From: Lytechinus pictus
Lineage: Eukaryota > Echinodermata > Echinoidea > Temnopleuroida > Toxopneustidae
Length of the DNA: 64,000 nt
Direction: 5' to 3'
Assembly (NCBI RefSeq): GCF_037042905.1
Contig: NC_087251.1
Span: 34,203,001 to 34,267,000 of the forward strand
The notes under the pieces were generated by a model that was not told where the DNA came from, did no database searches, and saw only the letters and a list, made by a program, of their open reading frames with translations. The translations under genes and the position numbers were made by a program. This document shows, piece after piece, positions 1-12,800 of this stretch. Position 1 is the first letter of the stretch. Every line of letters begins with the position of its first letter.

Positions 1-4
1 TCAC

Positions 5-115
5 TTGCTTGCAGATCTTGTTGTCCTCACTGCCTCTGAAGAGTTCACGTGCGACAGGTACATTCCTTCCCTGTACTGGCACACGTTCTTTGCTGGTACG
101 GTAGATGCGATGTAT
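5..115 (-). CDS. Candidate internal exon of an unrecognised minus-strand gene
   Basis: On the minus strand this segment is bounded by an acceptor (TCTTCAG) and a weak donor (CAA|GTGA). It is exactly 37 codons, open and phase 0 at both ends. The translation starts IHRIYRTSKERVPVQGRNVP and contains RELFRGSEDNK. I do not recognise the family. It would be the most downstream exon visible of a gene that starts near 1516-1700 and leaves the window on the left. The alternative frame ends in a stop at positions 1-3, so it could instead be a terminal exon. The evidence is splice signals and an open frame only. Confidence 0.3.
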
Positions 116-779
116 CTGAAGAATTTTTTTTTAAACAATGGAGAGAAAAATAATCAGTACAGTGAACAGTGAATAAAAATACGTCTATATTACAGTGAAT
201 AGCAATACATGTCTACACCTAAGGCGGGCAAGGGTTACTACAGAGTGTTGTAAAATTCCATTTGCACATTAAGAAAAATACATGGGATTGTGAATCAATG
301 ATTCAACTATAATGATAAACAGCACATCATCATATTTATTTAAAAAATGAGTAAGTTCACTTGGTCTTGGGAATACTTCTGAAATCGATGTCGCAGAGAT
401 CAGTCCTTCATGTTTATAATTCCATGGAGCTCAATAAATGGCTCTCCTTATGCCTCCGAATTTGCTTTCCTAGACACACTCAATTTTATAAAATGCTCAA
501 TTGTTGTAGATTGTTATTAAAATTGTAAATGCAACAGCTGTGTAGCTATCAATTAATCTGTGGTGAAACTAGGCTTGGGTCATGTACAAAATATCGCGCT
601 CCTCAAAAAAAAATTATAAGTAGGGTGTCCGAACTCATATTAGGCCTAAAAAAAGTGCTAGAATTTCATATTTTACATCTTTAAAACCATTAAATCACCA
701 TCTCTTTTCCATAATTCTCATAATAGAAGATACACAAAGACCCCAAAAGAAAACTTGACATCTGAATTACCTAACTTAC

Positions 780-946
780 AGCCTCCTCATATGGAGGGCA
801 GCAACGAAGTATTCGGATCTCTACTCCTGGCGGTTCTGAGCTGGGCCTTCTTCTGGAAACTACCGGTACCCCAGGTCATGTTCACTGACTTCATCTCCTC
901 CTCGAGGCTCAGTATGACTCCAGGTGGTTTTGGGTCTCCCTCTCTC
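780..946 (-). CDS. Candidate exon of an unrecognised minus-strand gene
   Basis: On the minus strand a good acceptor (CTGTATTTCAG) and a strong donor (GCT|GTAAGTTAG) enclose 167 bases. One frame is open for 54 codons from the acceptor (motifs GVILSLEEEMKSVNMTWGTG and FQKKAQLRTARSRD) but stops 10 bases before the donor. The frame that reads through the donor in phase 0 into the 5-115 exon has stops upstream and no ATG. This is either a terminal coding exon, a partly untranslated 5' exon, or an exon used in alternative frames. I recognise no family. It lies between the promoter-like block at 1640-1800 and the left edge. Confidence 0.35.
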
Positions 947-1515
947 CTGAAATACAGAGTCAAAAAGTGATAAACAGCTAGGCCTATTCATGAAAAAATC
1001 AGACTCTTAAAATGGTGGAAAAAATAATGAATTTCGATTTTCGGCATTTCAAAATCTCATCAAAATCCTCAAATCGTGTGTAAAGTGATTGGTGCGCAGA
1101 CACGAGGCGCTGGCCACTATCATAATGTTAAATCTGAAATTGAAAATCATAACTGGCTGAGTCTCAGATTTTTTCCAAGACCAAGAAAATCAGTTTCACA
1201 TTCGATCACATATCTCTCTCATTTACTTATAACAATATATGGAACAATATCAACTGAAAGATTTTGTGAAATAAAAAGAAATTCATGTTAAATCTTAACA
1301 CAAATCGTAAGGTCAATATGATGTATGTGCGCAGACTTGCACCGGCATGGCAGCCACACATCCACGCCCGGCTAGTCGCGGCCGGCAGGCAGCGCTGAGG
1401 GGCAGTAACAGGATGTCCTGACGAACTCTAACGTTACAGCTAGCCCCGCAGCTAGCTGCGAGCCGCGCCATTTAACAAACTACGAAAAGAAAATCATAGA
1501 AAATTGTTAACTTAC

Positions 1516-1700
1516 CTGTAGAGCCTACTGCGAATGTCTTAGCTTTCAAGTCATTGTCCAAATCTGGTCCGTGTGATTTCAGTGGTTGAATTATTATTAA
1601 AACGGCCTTCTTTATCCTTCTTTATCGCACTAGCACTCGATAAAAGTGCGGTGCAAATTATCGGCGCGGCGAAGATGGCTCTTTCAAATTCAAATTAGAT
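1516..1700 (-). other. Candidate first (untranslated) exon, minus strand
   Basis: The minus-strand sequence leading away from the CpG-rich block ends in a consensus donor (CTACAG|GTAAGTTAAC). The only ATG in it is followed at once by a TGA two codons later, so this would be a 5' untranslated exon with a two-codon upstream reading frame. The 5' boundary at about 1700 is a guess from the promoter motifs. Confidence 0.35.
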
Positions 1701-1800
1701 TGGCGGTTTGCGTTTGGCGGCGCTGGTTAATTTGCATAATTATACGGACGATAGCGATCAGTGGCACTCAGTGCGCATGCGCAGGCCCGCCCGCGCCCGG
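1640..1800. promoter_or_regulatory. CpG-rich promoter-like block with NRF1 and E2F-like sites
   Basis: A GC-rich island stands out in AT-rich surroundings. It holds a match to the NRF1 palindrome (TGCGCATGCGCA, about 1769-1780), two TTGGCGG/TTTGGCGG E2F-like motifs around 1700-1720, and a TTCAAA CHR-like element nearby. The minus-strand donor at 1515 makes it a plausible promoter for the unrecognised minus-strand gene. It could be bidirectional and also serve the plus-strand gene, but no plus-strand first exon was found next to it. The motif assignments come from memory of consensus sequences. Confidence 0.45.
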
Positions 1801-1809
1801 TGATTGAAG

Positions 1810-3115
1810 GAAGATCTGCTGAGTCAGGAATAATGAAGGGGGGGGGGGGTCTAAAGCAAGAAAGAGGTTTTAAAATAGATATACGAACTTCTTAACATAA
1901 AAATTTCTTCTTGTTTGGTTTTGGTTGGCAACCAGTCAAGAAATGACGATTTTTGCCTCTGCTTTTGGAGCTTTTTTTTTTCTTTGAAAGTTTAAGAATG
2001 AATTAGCTTAATATTTGTTCTTTATTTCTATTTTATTTATTTTCTTTTTCTTTGAAAGATAAAGATAGCCTTGCTTAACATGGCAAGGTTGTAAACTAGC
2101 AATAAATATGCGCATTATAAATAGAAAAAAATAGCTATTCTATTCACCTTCAAAAATATTTTTAAAATATCAGTGAGTTAAAAAAAGAAAAATACATTAA
2201 TTTTTATATGATTTGTAAAAATAGTGTAAAATAGTCCTCTTTAACTTAAATTAGAAAAAAGGGATTAAATAGGAAGAAATTTTTTTCTCGCAACATATAT
2301 CTAGGATAACAATTTTTTTAATGTAAACTAGAAAATTTCACTGAGAATAACATGTTTCGATTTAAGTTATATGGTAATATCGAACCACATACTTTAATGA
2401 AACTTTTCAAGGTGGAAATATTAAAATTAACATAAAGAATAATTAAGTTAGTTATTATGTAGATATTTTTTTCCTCTTATCCTCAATCGAGCTGTGTATA
2501 GGATGGATAAATGCATGGCATTTATTGTGGTAAAAGGCTGAATTACATGAATTTGTACAGAGCAAAATTTCAGTAAACAAATAAGCAACAAAAAAAAGTA
2601 TACTAATGTATAATATTGGAAAGGGGATACAAAAAGAAAAGTATACAGGGAGGGGGGGGGGAATAATGTCAAAAGCAGGAACGGACAAATGTTGGGAGTA
2701 GGCTAAATGTATATACCTTTAACATAATGAACATTTTCACATAAATATATATTTAACCAATGTTGAATGAATAACAATACATGTAGATTAAAGAGTGGAT
2801 TGTATGAAATAATACTTGCTTTTTTTTAAGAAAAGTAACGCTTTGTTGATGGTAACAATAATAATAGTTATAGGAAACACATTCATGAATGATAATCATA
2901 AAGAATTATCTCAAAAGGAATTAAAAACAAAGATAAGAGGACTTTGAAGTAATATGATTTGTACAAAAAATATAAATATTAATGTAAAGTGGGTTACAGC
3001 TATATTGAGCCAGTGACTTGTCGGATAAGAAATTTGAATGATTACTGCAGATATCAACAATTACAAAAATATTTCAAAAGTCAGTTACAGTTTAAGCGAC
3101 AAATAAAACAACAAA
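1810..3115. other. Intergenic AT-rich DNA, no gene seen
   Basis: The sequence is AT-rich, with a run of G at about 1839, another at about 2650, and many A/T homopolymers. Short minus-strand open frames around 2450-2690 have no domain, splice or composition support. Confidence 0.5.
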
Positions 3116-3134
3116 GGTATGAAAACATAGTTCT

Positions 3135-3138
<4 letters not shown>

Positions 3139-3189
<51 letters not shown>
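3139..3189. repeat. (AT)n microsatellite
   Basis: About 50 bases of uninterrupted TA repeat, with a second imperfect TA/CATA tract at about 3237-3272 leading directly into the ACTGGT satellite. Confidence 0.9.
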
Positions 3190-3193
<4 letters not shown>

Positions 3194-3271
3194 CTGTTGG
3201 AAATAAGTACAATGCATTACCACTATGCCTCTTATATACATATATATATATGTATATATTATATATGTATA

Positions 3272-4360
3272 TACGGGTTCTTACTAGAATCAACTGGTAA
3301 GTCCTATTGGTTCTAACTGGTATCATTTGGTTTGATATTCCAGTATGGTTAATGGGTTTCAAGTGGGTTATGGGTGGCCTATGGGTTTCAACTGGTATAA
3401 TCTGTTCCAGTTTGGTTTATGGGTTTTAACTGAAATCAGCTGGTAGATATATACTGGTAATCATGCCTATTGGTTCTAACTGGTATCAATTGGTTTGATA
3501 TTCCAGTATGGTAAATGGGTTTCAAGTGGGTTATGGGAGGTCTATGGGTTCCAACTGGTAAAATATGTCCCAATTTAATTGATTTATGGGTTTTAACTGG
3601 AATCAACTGGTAGTATACCAGTAATGTATGCTGGTTTAACTGGTATCAATTGGTTTGAAATTCCAGTATGGTTAATGGGTTTCAAGTGGGTTATGGGAGG
3701 TCTATGGGTTCCAACTGGTATAATCTGCTCCAGTATGGTTTATGGCTTTTAACTGGAATCAGCTGGTAGATATGCCAGTAATGCCTATATTGGTTCTAAC
3801 TGGTATCCATTGGTTTGATATTCCAGTATGGTTAATGGGTTTCAAGTGGGGTTATGGGAGGTCTATGGGTTCCAACTGGAACACTCTGATCCAGTTTGGT
3901 TTATGGGTTTTAACTGGAATCAACTGGTAGGTATACCAGTAATGCATGTTGGTTCTAACTGGTATCAATTGGTTTAATGATATACCAGTATGGTTTATGG
4001 GTTTAAGGTGGCATTAACTGGTATATACACCTATTGGGTTTCTATGGGTTCCAACTGGTATCAAATGGTCCAGTTTGGCTAATGGGTTTTAAACTGGAAT
4101 CTATTGGTAGATAAACCAGAAAGGCCTATTGGTTTTAACTGGTATTAACTGGTGTACTAATTTATACCAGTATAGTTAATTGGTTTCAACTGGAATAAAC
4201 TTGTATGTTTTCAGCATGTCCAGTTGGGACAATGGGTTTCAACTGGAATATACTGGCATGGTGGGAGTTTACCAGTTGTGCCAATTGGTTTCAACTGGTA
4301 CCAGTTGACTCCAGTTGAAACCAGTTAAAATTTCAACTGGTTTCAACTGGTTTTTTTACC
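3272..4360 (+). repeat. ACTGGT-rich tandem satellite, about 160-bp unit
   Basis: At least six higher-order units repeat at about 157-165 bases. The phrase GGTTCTAACTGGTATCAATT recurs near 3306, 3471, 3633, 3790 and 3952. Each unit is itself made of degenerate 20-25-base blocks with the core AACTGGT or CCAGT plus ATGGGTTT. The right end (about 4290-4352) becomes an inverted arrangement of CCAGTTGAAACCAG and CAACTGGTTTCAACTGG, which could form a hairpin. A 62-codon plus-strand open frame at 3742-3930 is just the repeat read in frame (repeated GFKWG and TGINW-like words) and is not called a gene. Confidence 0.85.
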
Positions 4361-4379
4361 TGGGTTTCAAGGAGTTTTT

Positions 4380-7315
4380 TTGAGGTTCCAAACTTCCAGT
4401 CTGTGCCTCGCCCTCGATATTAATTATTATTTAACAACAGGATACTGCCACACGATAGACCTGCATAATTTCTGTTTTCACAATTTTCTTTCCAAGTTAT
4501 TGAGACCACAATCTACCCTAGTCCCGTGTCTATGTGTAAATGCACGGTGAGCTTCCTGGGTTAGCTATCGTGCAGCCACCATTAGTAGGGGGTTAACAAT
4601 GCAAAATCCTCCCAACGGGGCTCATCGATTTTTGTCTTTATTTCATAAATATATATGAAAAGTGTACCAAAATAAAGATTATTATTCCATTTTGGCCTGA
4701 AATGCACCAAAACGGGGAAAAAGTTAACTTAAAAGGGGAAAAAACAGTGACTTACTTCGCCTTCGGCTGTCGCGCGAATTCACTTCCCTGTTTTAATACA
4801 TAAACGTATGGATTATGGCCATTGAGTCCCTGTACAGATCGAGCTAGAACTTCGGTCTCTGTATTTGATGAGTTGAGCCAACAGAGTTCAGTGGAACAAC
4901 CAACATAACAGACCGAAGCTTTTGGTCTAGGTGCATACCTGGTCTATGTAGGAGACAACAGTCACAGCTCAGCCTGTAATTTAAATTACAACATCTAACT
5001 TAGTCGTTGACAACATTAATCACCAGATATTGTGATACTTGCACAAGTCGAGACGATTAAGATTTCGTCATAGGCCTAACTTTACATTTAAGTTAAAAAG
5101 TTATTTAAAAAAAACTACAAAGGGGAGGAGAGCTTCCCCCAGAACGTGATAATAGTCAATAACATAATTTGTCAGTAAACGTTGAATCATAAAACAGACA
5201 AATAAAGTCTGGAACATGACATTCTGCACAAAGATCTAATTCTAGCATTAGATCTAACGTGATCAGCCTGAATATGAATCAATTTTTTTTTCAATCTGTA
5301 ATTTAATTGAAAAGTAGTTGTAATTGAGCATTTCTTCAATTATGTAATTGTAATTGAAGAAAGTAATTGAGCCCAACCCTGGTAATGGTAACCTTAAGCA
5401 TAAAACTATATAGATATAGAAAATTATTTACTATTGTGCCTTTCACCACTTTACATCTTTTTATCTGATACTATATTATTACTGTATTACAAGTGGGGTA
5501 CTTTTTTGTATCACTTACAATTCTTCCATTCTTCTAGATGAGTAAAACTAGAACTATATCATAAATAGAAGTACTTGGAAGTTACCTTTCTTAGGTTTGT
5601 GCTTTTTATAAGATTTCTGATAGTAAAAGGTATAACCTCTTCGGAAAATCCCCAATTTGTCCCAAAAATGAAAGGGGAAAATTATTTATAAGAAATAATG
5701 CAATGTTAATCTTTAAAGCTGCAGTAATTTCTATATAAATATAGTTATTTCATATTTGCATTGGTAGTTTATCTTATCTAAAGAAATCTAATAAAGAAGT
5801 GTAACTTCCTTTTTTATTCTAAAAACACATTTCATGATATTTTTTTATAATTCTATTATTCGAACCCAAATAAAATGTTGTTAGAGAGGAAAAGAAAAAT
5901 CAGAAAAGAAGATATAGACTCTTCTGAAATTTTGAACAATATCAAACAAGCGATACAGAAGTTATGAATTTTTGAAAGTTGTAAAATTGATGAGCTCTTT
6001 ACCTATGGAGACTTCAAATTGTTTGCATTTGTGATAAAATGGTTAAAATGTTATTATCAAAAGCCTCACTTCAAATGATCTTTTTCTTTCATGAGGACAT
6101 GAACACTATACTACCTGTGTTATATTTTTATAATTGCCCCAGAGGAATACATGTACATGTGTAGGTACTTAAGGTAAAACCATAAATCTTCTCCCAACTA
6201 CATGTCATTTTTTTCCACTTCAACCACCCTGCCTATGGTGAATCTACATGTAGATCTATGCAGCATATTATAGTACACATTTTAAAATTCTTTACCTTTT
6301 TACCCAAAATACTCAGATCCATAAAGTTATTGTTTTTCATTATTAACTTGGGGATAATTTTTTATTCACTATAGCACTCAAAAACTTGAATTTTGAGCAT
6401 ATTTTTGTGTGGGCCCTCTAATGATGGAAAGCAAAGTTGGTCTGAATTGTTACCAAGCAATCTCTCTTTTTAATTTAGAAAAACAATAATAAAAGAATTC
6501 AATTTACTTTAGAGCCAACTTATATGATGAATAGCTGTAATAGAAAATGATAGTGTAAAAGAATCAAGCATTTGATCCCAAGAACAACAGAAAATAAGCC
6601 AAACATTGCCATTGTTATTTCACCACACAGGGAGTACTAACAGAGGACAAGGTAATATCATAACATTATACATTGAATGAGTGCTACTTGTCATAATTTA
6701 CTTACTCAGGTCCCAGTTTGAAATTTACATAGTCTTAGGAACCTCAATTTTAGAACAGCCATAACTTTCTTATTGCTTGTCCAAACTTTTTAAAACTTTC
6801 ACTATTCTGTTTAGCTTATTTTCTCCTCTCAGACTCTCACACAACATTTTATGACCAGGGTTGGATTCCCTTTAATCATCTAATGGCATGCCTAAAAGTT
6901 ACAAGATGTAAATTAGTGATTCTCTTTGTTTTGTTTTGTTTCATATCAAGCTCAAACTATACATGTACAAATCCAATAAGTTGATTAATCTGATAATTCT
7001 TGATATATTTGACTGAAATTAAATATGACTTGATTCACTGTCTATTTACATCCTGACCAAAATATGTTAACATAACTCTGCCTTTATCCCAGGTTTTTTA
7101 ATCCATGTTTGTACACCTTTTCAATAATGTAATATCAGGCCTTATAGATCTATATTTTTAACCTTTTAAGATCACCTCTACTGTGTGACAAACTTGACAA
7201 AGCTAAATCCCATAAAGCAGTCTTTTGCATTATACCAAATTCCAATAGCTTAATCTTTAATATCAAGCAAAATTTAGAATTATAGATTTTGTTTATGGAG
7301 TTTGCACTCCCCAAG
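4380..7315. other. Intergenic stretch without recognised genes
   Basis: I see no exon with a persuasive frame and splice sites on either strand. The stretch holds ordinary AT-rich sequence. The first coding exon of the PPP1R36-like gene could lie here or further right, but I could not identify it. Confidence 0.4.
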
Positions 7316-7317
7316 TA

Positions 7318-7390
7318 CAGTCCGACCTCTCTTATCCAGCCTCCCCTTATCTGGATCTCTCCATTATCCGGACGCACACTTGCCAAATTT
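7318..7390 (+). mobile_element. Pogo/Tigger-like terminal fragment
   Basis: After a TA dinucleotide the sequence reads CAGTCCGACCTCTCTTATCC, followed by degenerate TTATCTGG and TTATCCGG repeats. This resembles the ends of pogo/Tigger-type mariner elements. No matching inverted end was found, so this is one end or a relic. Confidence 0.35.
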
Positions 7391-7399
7391 TTTTTTCCA

Positions 7400-9887
7400 T
7401 TTAGTACGTGGGGAAATGAGATTTCAATCTAAACTCAAAATTCCTACGCAAAACATACATTTTCGAATATAGTCTATCTGTAACCACATTATTTTTTATG
7501 AAAATATCTTGCCCAAATCACCAAAAGAACTTGGACAGGATAATTTCCAGTAAATGAGTTCGCAGTGCAATCATTTTATCTCATTCTCTTTTTTTTTCTG
7601 GGAAAATACAACACATGTCTCACTAGCTAGCGCTGGGCCTTGATACGGACAGCACTATTTATCATGTTTGAGCCTACAGTCATAACAATGGCTGTCTTTG
7701 CAAAGCTGCGATGCTCGCCGCAATCATCCAATTTTAAAACTTAGTTTTATCGAGCCATTCTCTTTCTTTCGAGGTATGCTAGATGTATATCTCAATCATT
7801 TCAGCAGGTAAATTATCCAAGAGTTTTGGTAACCACTCGATTTCATTTCTGTCAAAAATGCCTATAGTTGATTTGCACTGACACTGTAATGAATAATGTC
7901 TGTGTACGCCCACTTCAATAGATTACGTACGTGTAGCTACCATAGAGGAGGCAGCTGCGTGTATTTAATATTGGGTCTCCCAGATCTGAATATATAATAT
8001 GTAAATCAAACTTTCATCCCAAATTAGAAATTATAAACCATCAATTTTTTTTGTAATACATTGCCTATTTTTCATATTGCTTTCTCTTTGATCAAACTGT
8101 TCTAAATATATGTAGGTTAAAATTGGACCTCATATTTGGCTGCTCTAGGTCTTGCTTTCTTTAATTTCTTCTTTTCTGTCTGACTTTGCTCCTGAACTGT
8201 TCTTGAATTTGAACTTTTCACTTTCATCCATCTTGAAGTTGACTTGAAAAACTTCATTGTATATCACACACAAGATATCATATATGATGCAAGGATCTCG
8301 CAGAGCAAAAGTACAGAATTACATAAGACCCGATGCAATTGTGCTCTAGCTTCTGAAGCTATTGCAGTCTCACATCGCAACTTAATTGGCGATGCACATG
8401 TTCATATCTACCCTAGATCTCGAGCACGCAATGCAGCTGACCATGCACAATGAGTGCATGCATGGGGTTTCCCCTTGTGACGTGATAATGCAGCTAGAAA
8501 GAAGGGGATTCCCCAGCGCTATTCAAAACAAACCGATATGGATGCCTCTTGCATGAAATTGGGGTCTTTTTCCTTCTTGCAGCACTGGGAGGCGTGATAA
8601 AATGAGTCATGGGCGGGTGGGCGTGAGATGAGGTGCTGGGGCGTGAGACTTCATTGGAAGATCTGGAACCCAGCTGCAAATCTGGCCTACGTGTAACTCC
8701 TTGTTAATATCAAGTTCAATATCATGTTAGTCAAGACTTAATCAAGTCCCCTGTTTTTATTGTTGAAATTCATTGACAGGTCCAATATCAACAGAATAAA
8801 CTCAGCAATTGAAGGGAGTATTGTATGCTCTAAAAAGGCTTTTTTTGTACCATGTATACCTTGCCTGTTCTCAATATTTTTTCATATTCTAGCAGCTAAT
8901 CCTATGTTCACGGTTATAACAAGACTTCATTCCTCCCAAGATAAACTGCATTAGTGAGATTAGAAATTCCTTAATTTTTCCTCATTCTTTGTTCCACAGA
9001 CAGAAAAACCAGACTAATTGACAGGATAAAAAAAAGAAGAAAAATTCACAGATTTTCTCTTGCATTCTAGCAATTAAATAAATATGTGGTGACCAAGAGT
9101 GACAAATGAAAAAAGAAATAAGCCTCTGTCAAGGAAACTTAATAATTTTGCTTCAATGGATTACACATAACAAAAAATTATACACAACAAAATAATCATG
9201 AAAAGTTATTAGTCATTAGGCTAGGTCAATTCCATCATTTTACAATTTATTACAATTTATTATGATGTTAGCGCTCCAGGTGTTATTACATGCAATAAAA
9301 GAGAACAAAATTTAAACATCGGTGAGGAAGGGTCTATTAGGGGAGGCTCAGTAGGGCCGTGATTATTTGATTTCCAATGTCTCATAGGATTTTACATAGA
9401 GTTTACTACACTACAAGGCTGGCGTAACAGATCTGCAAAGATGATTTGGCACTATCGGATCGAAACATGCAATTAAAATTTTAAAAATTTGATCAAATCT
9501 AAGAAGACCAATGATAGGGGGAGTAAGGAATTGCCTTACAGGTCACATTGTTTTGCCAATCCCTATTATTTGATTTTTTTAAAAAGTAAAATGATAACTT
9601 TTAGGCATACTGCACTTAAAAGTTTCATTTTGGTGTAATGCAAACTCTTCCGACATACCAGTGTCCTAGCCTAGGATTCTTGCCAATTCGCACCAGATTT
9701 TTTTAAATACTGAATTTAGAACTGAAAACAAGCTTTTGTCATTGTTAAACATAGCTTAGACCTTTGATGAGTTTGAAGCTTTTTTAAAAATGATTTGTCT
9801 TCCTGAAATTTTTCCTTTCACCTGTTCCAGGCTGAATACTTACCAGTAATTAATTAATAATCATTGTTTTTTATGGTTTATTCGCAG
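7400..9887. other. Upstream region or first intron of the PPP1R36-like gene
   Basis: The first coding exon of the plus-strand gene must lie upstream of 9888 and end on a complete codon, because the 9888 exon starts in phase 0. A slightly GC-richer patch at about 8330-8690 has a CRE-like TGACGTGA at about 8478 and could be promoter sequence. No convincing ATG-containing exon with a donor was found. Confidence 0.3.
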
Positions 9888-12800
9888 ACATCCATAGCTA
9901 CATCTGGGAAATGGTTTTGGAAAGAAGAAACACAATCGCTTGAATTCCAACCAAGGTAGTTAAAAACGTAATATTTTCATGACTTTGTACGATTTAATAT
10001 GATCAGTCGTCCAGATCAACCCCATCATTTTATGGGACTGTCAACTAATTTCTGTATATGCATCATTGACAAAAATAATCATCAAATATTACGTGTATTA
10101 AAGAAAAAAATATTTGTTGTCTTTGAATTTTGGTTCATGTAGCTATCACAACTCTGGCAATGATGTTATTTTATTTCAGCTTCTTTTCCATTTACCTAAA
10201 TATACATGTATATTCTAAGGGAATATTATAAAGAATATTTTTTCTTCAGTTTATGCATATTTCCTTATTCAATTGAATCTCAGTAAAAGTTTTAATTGAT
10301 AAGTCATCTGTATTTTTGTTTTGCTTTGTTTTCCAGTGCTACGCAATCACTCGACCAGAAAGATAAGAAGAATCAGAGGAAGAAAAATCACACTTTTGGA
10401 GAAACAGGAAACAAGAAAGATAGGTATTATTAATTCAATAGTTGCACAGTCGCATAATTAGATGTAATGTATTATAATTTTATATCCAATTTGTAACATG
10501 TTTGATAATCATGCTTTTCCACAATTAGTTCATTTGATAATAAAGTGATTTTATTGGCAGTGCTGGAATTCATGAAATACTTGAAAATCTGTATTCATAT
10601 GCTGGCATGTTTAGTCAGTATTTCTTCAACTAAATTTGTTATTTCAAACGTTGTCATTTGAGATAGGGAAAATTGATCATTTGTTTTATGGTAATCCTCA
10701 AGTAATTGCAGTGGGTTTGCCTAATTTCTGGCAATGGAAAAGGACATCATGAGTTTTGAAAAAAAAATGTTTTGAGTTGATTTACCTTTTTTTTTTTTTT
10801 TTCAGAGCCACCCCCAACCGATTTGATGCCAAAGGTCAAGGAGGATCGAAAGGGAATCAGGGTGTTGGTACTAGGTCAGCAAAATCACACAAGGAAAAGG
10901 ATAAAACTGTGACATTGCAGAGAGTCAAATGTAAGATATATCAGTATTCTTATGCAGGGACAGTGAAATGAGTTTAAAAGTGTGGGGGGGGGGGGTGGCT
11001 AGCAAGCATATAATCACAAATTGATGGTCATTCTCACACTTTTTCATATGGTTAATGAAAAAATTCCCCCCCCCCCCCGTCACCCTGGTTCCTCAGCCCC
11101 TGTTATGTTGTTTGAATTTCTCAAATGAGGTCTATACTTGTATCTCTTTTTTTTTTGGGGGGGGGGGATAAATTACTATGGATGTTTTCTTTAGAAACTT
11201 AATGAATGTAATATCAGTTCCTTAATTAAAACTGGTCAGTCATCCAGAAGTAAGTATGACGTTGAGTTTCTTTCATGAGTAATTTTGAAATACATTGCAT
11301 ATTTTTCTTCACAATTAACATTTGCTTGAAAATTGGCAACAACTAAATGGGCTTTATATATTTCATGTATCGCTAGAGTTAGCATCATATTTCAACTATA
11401 GTTCAAACAAGAAATAAATTTATATTTCAATATCAAGCTCACTTATCTTTTATCAAGCTTATCTTTTTATTCATTTCATTCATAGCTGTTGCGCTGTTCA
11501 TGCTGAATGAAGTCAACTTTTCCACAGAATCATTTGAGATTTGCTTATATGAGTAAGTTGTGCCAAATTATAACATTTCTTTAAGTGTTTATATTTTTTT
11601 AATGCATGATAAGATAACATCACGATTTCCATCTTAATGTTTCTTTCATTCATTACTTAAATGAAGCGAGCTATGAAGAAGAATGAATTAAGCTGCTGTG
11701 AATGTTGATAATGATGATGATGATTATGATGATGATGGTGGTGATAATTTTTGTCTCGCCTGTATAGAGCGAGACTATAGGCGCCGCTTTGAAATCTTAA
11801 CCAAGGTTAAGTTTTTGAAATGTCATCATAACTTTGAATGTATATGGACCTAGTTTATGAAACTTGGACATAAGGGCAATCAAGTATTACTGAACATTCT
11901 GCTTGAGTTTCAGGTCATATGACCAAGGTCAAAGAGCATTTAGGGTCAATGAACTTAGACCATGTTGGGGAAATCAATATCAAAATCTTAACCAAGGTTA
12001 AGTTTTTGAAATGTTGTCATAACTTAGAAAGTATATGGACCTAGTTCATGAAACTTAGACATAATGGTAAGTGTATCACTGAAGATCCTGCCAGAGTTTC
12101 AGGTCACATGACCAAGGTCAAAGGTCACTTAGGGTCTATGAACTTTGACCATGTTGGGGGTATTTGTGGAATTATCATCTTAACTTTAAAGGTTTATGGA
12201 TCTAGTTCCTGAAACTTCGACATAAGAGTAACCATGTATCCCTGAATATCCTGTGTGCATTTCAGGTCACATGACCAAGATCAAAGGTCATTCAAGATCA
12301 ATGAACTTTGGCCGTATTGGGGGTATTTGCTGAATTATTGGCATCATAACTTTGACAGTTTCTGGATCTACACAGTAGTTCATGAAACATAGACATAAGG
12401 CTTGTCAAGTATGTTTTGTACACGTCTTACTTGTAGGTCACATGATTATGGTCAAAGGACATGTCGGGTCAATGGACATAGTATATTATTATCATATGAG
12501 TGTTTACTTTTGTGAATAATTATTCAATAGCTATTTTCAAAGTCAGCACTGTTGCTATATTGAATCGTGTAATGCAGGCGAGACAGCCAGAGGCGTTCCA
12601 CTTGTTATAGTGTTATAGTGATGTCACAAAGTCATGCACTTAATCCAATACAGAAAAGATGCCCGAAGGATTTTCTTTTTTACACTTTATAATTTTGAAG
12701 GAATTACTTACTCGGATACAGGGGGGGGGGGGGGGATTCATGGGACCATTTTTGAGCTCACCAGTCAAAATTTGTGACATTGTATTACAAGTTACATTGG

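Noticed and set aside
1320..1500. 57-codon GC-rich minus-strand frame starting MARLAASCG
   Set aside because: Sits in CpG-rich promoter flank with no donor or acceptor fitting it; open by composition.
3742..3930. 62-codon frame with repeated W/G motifs
   Set aside because: It is the ACTGGT satellite read in one frame; neighbouring units break the frame.
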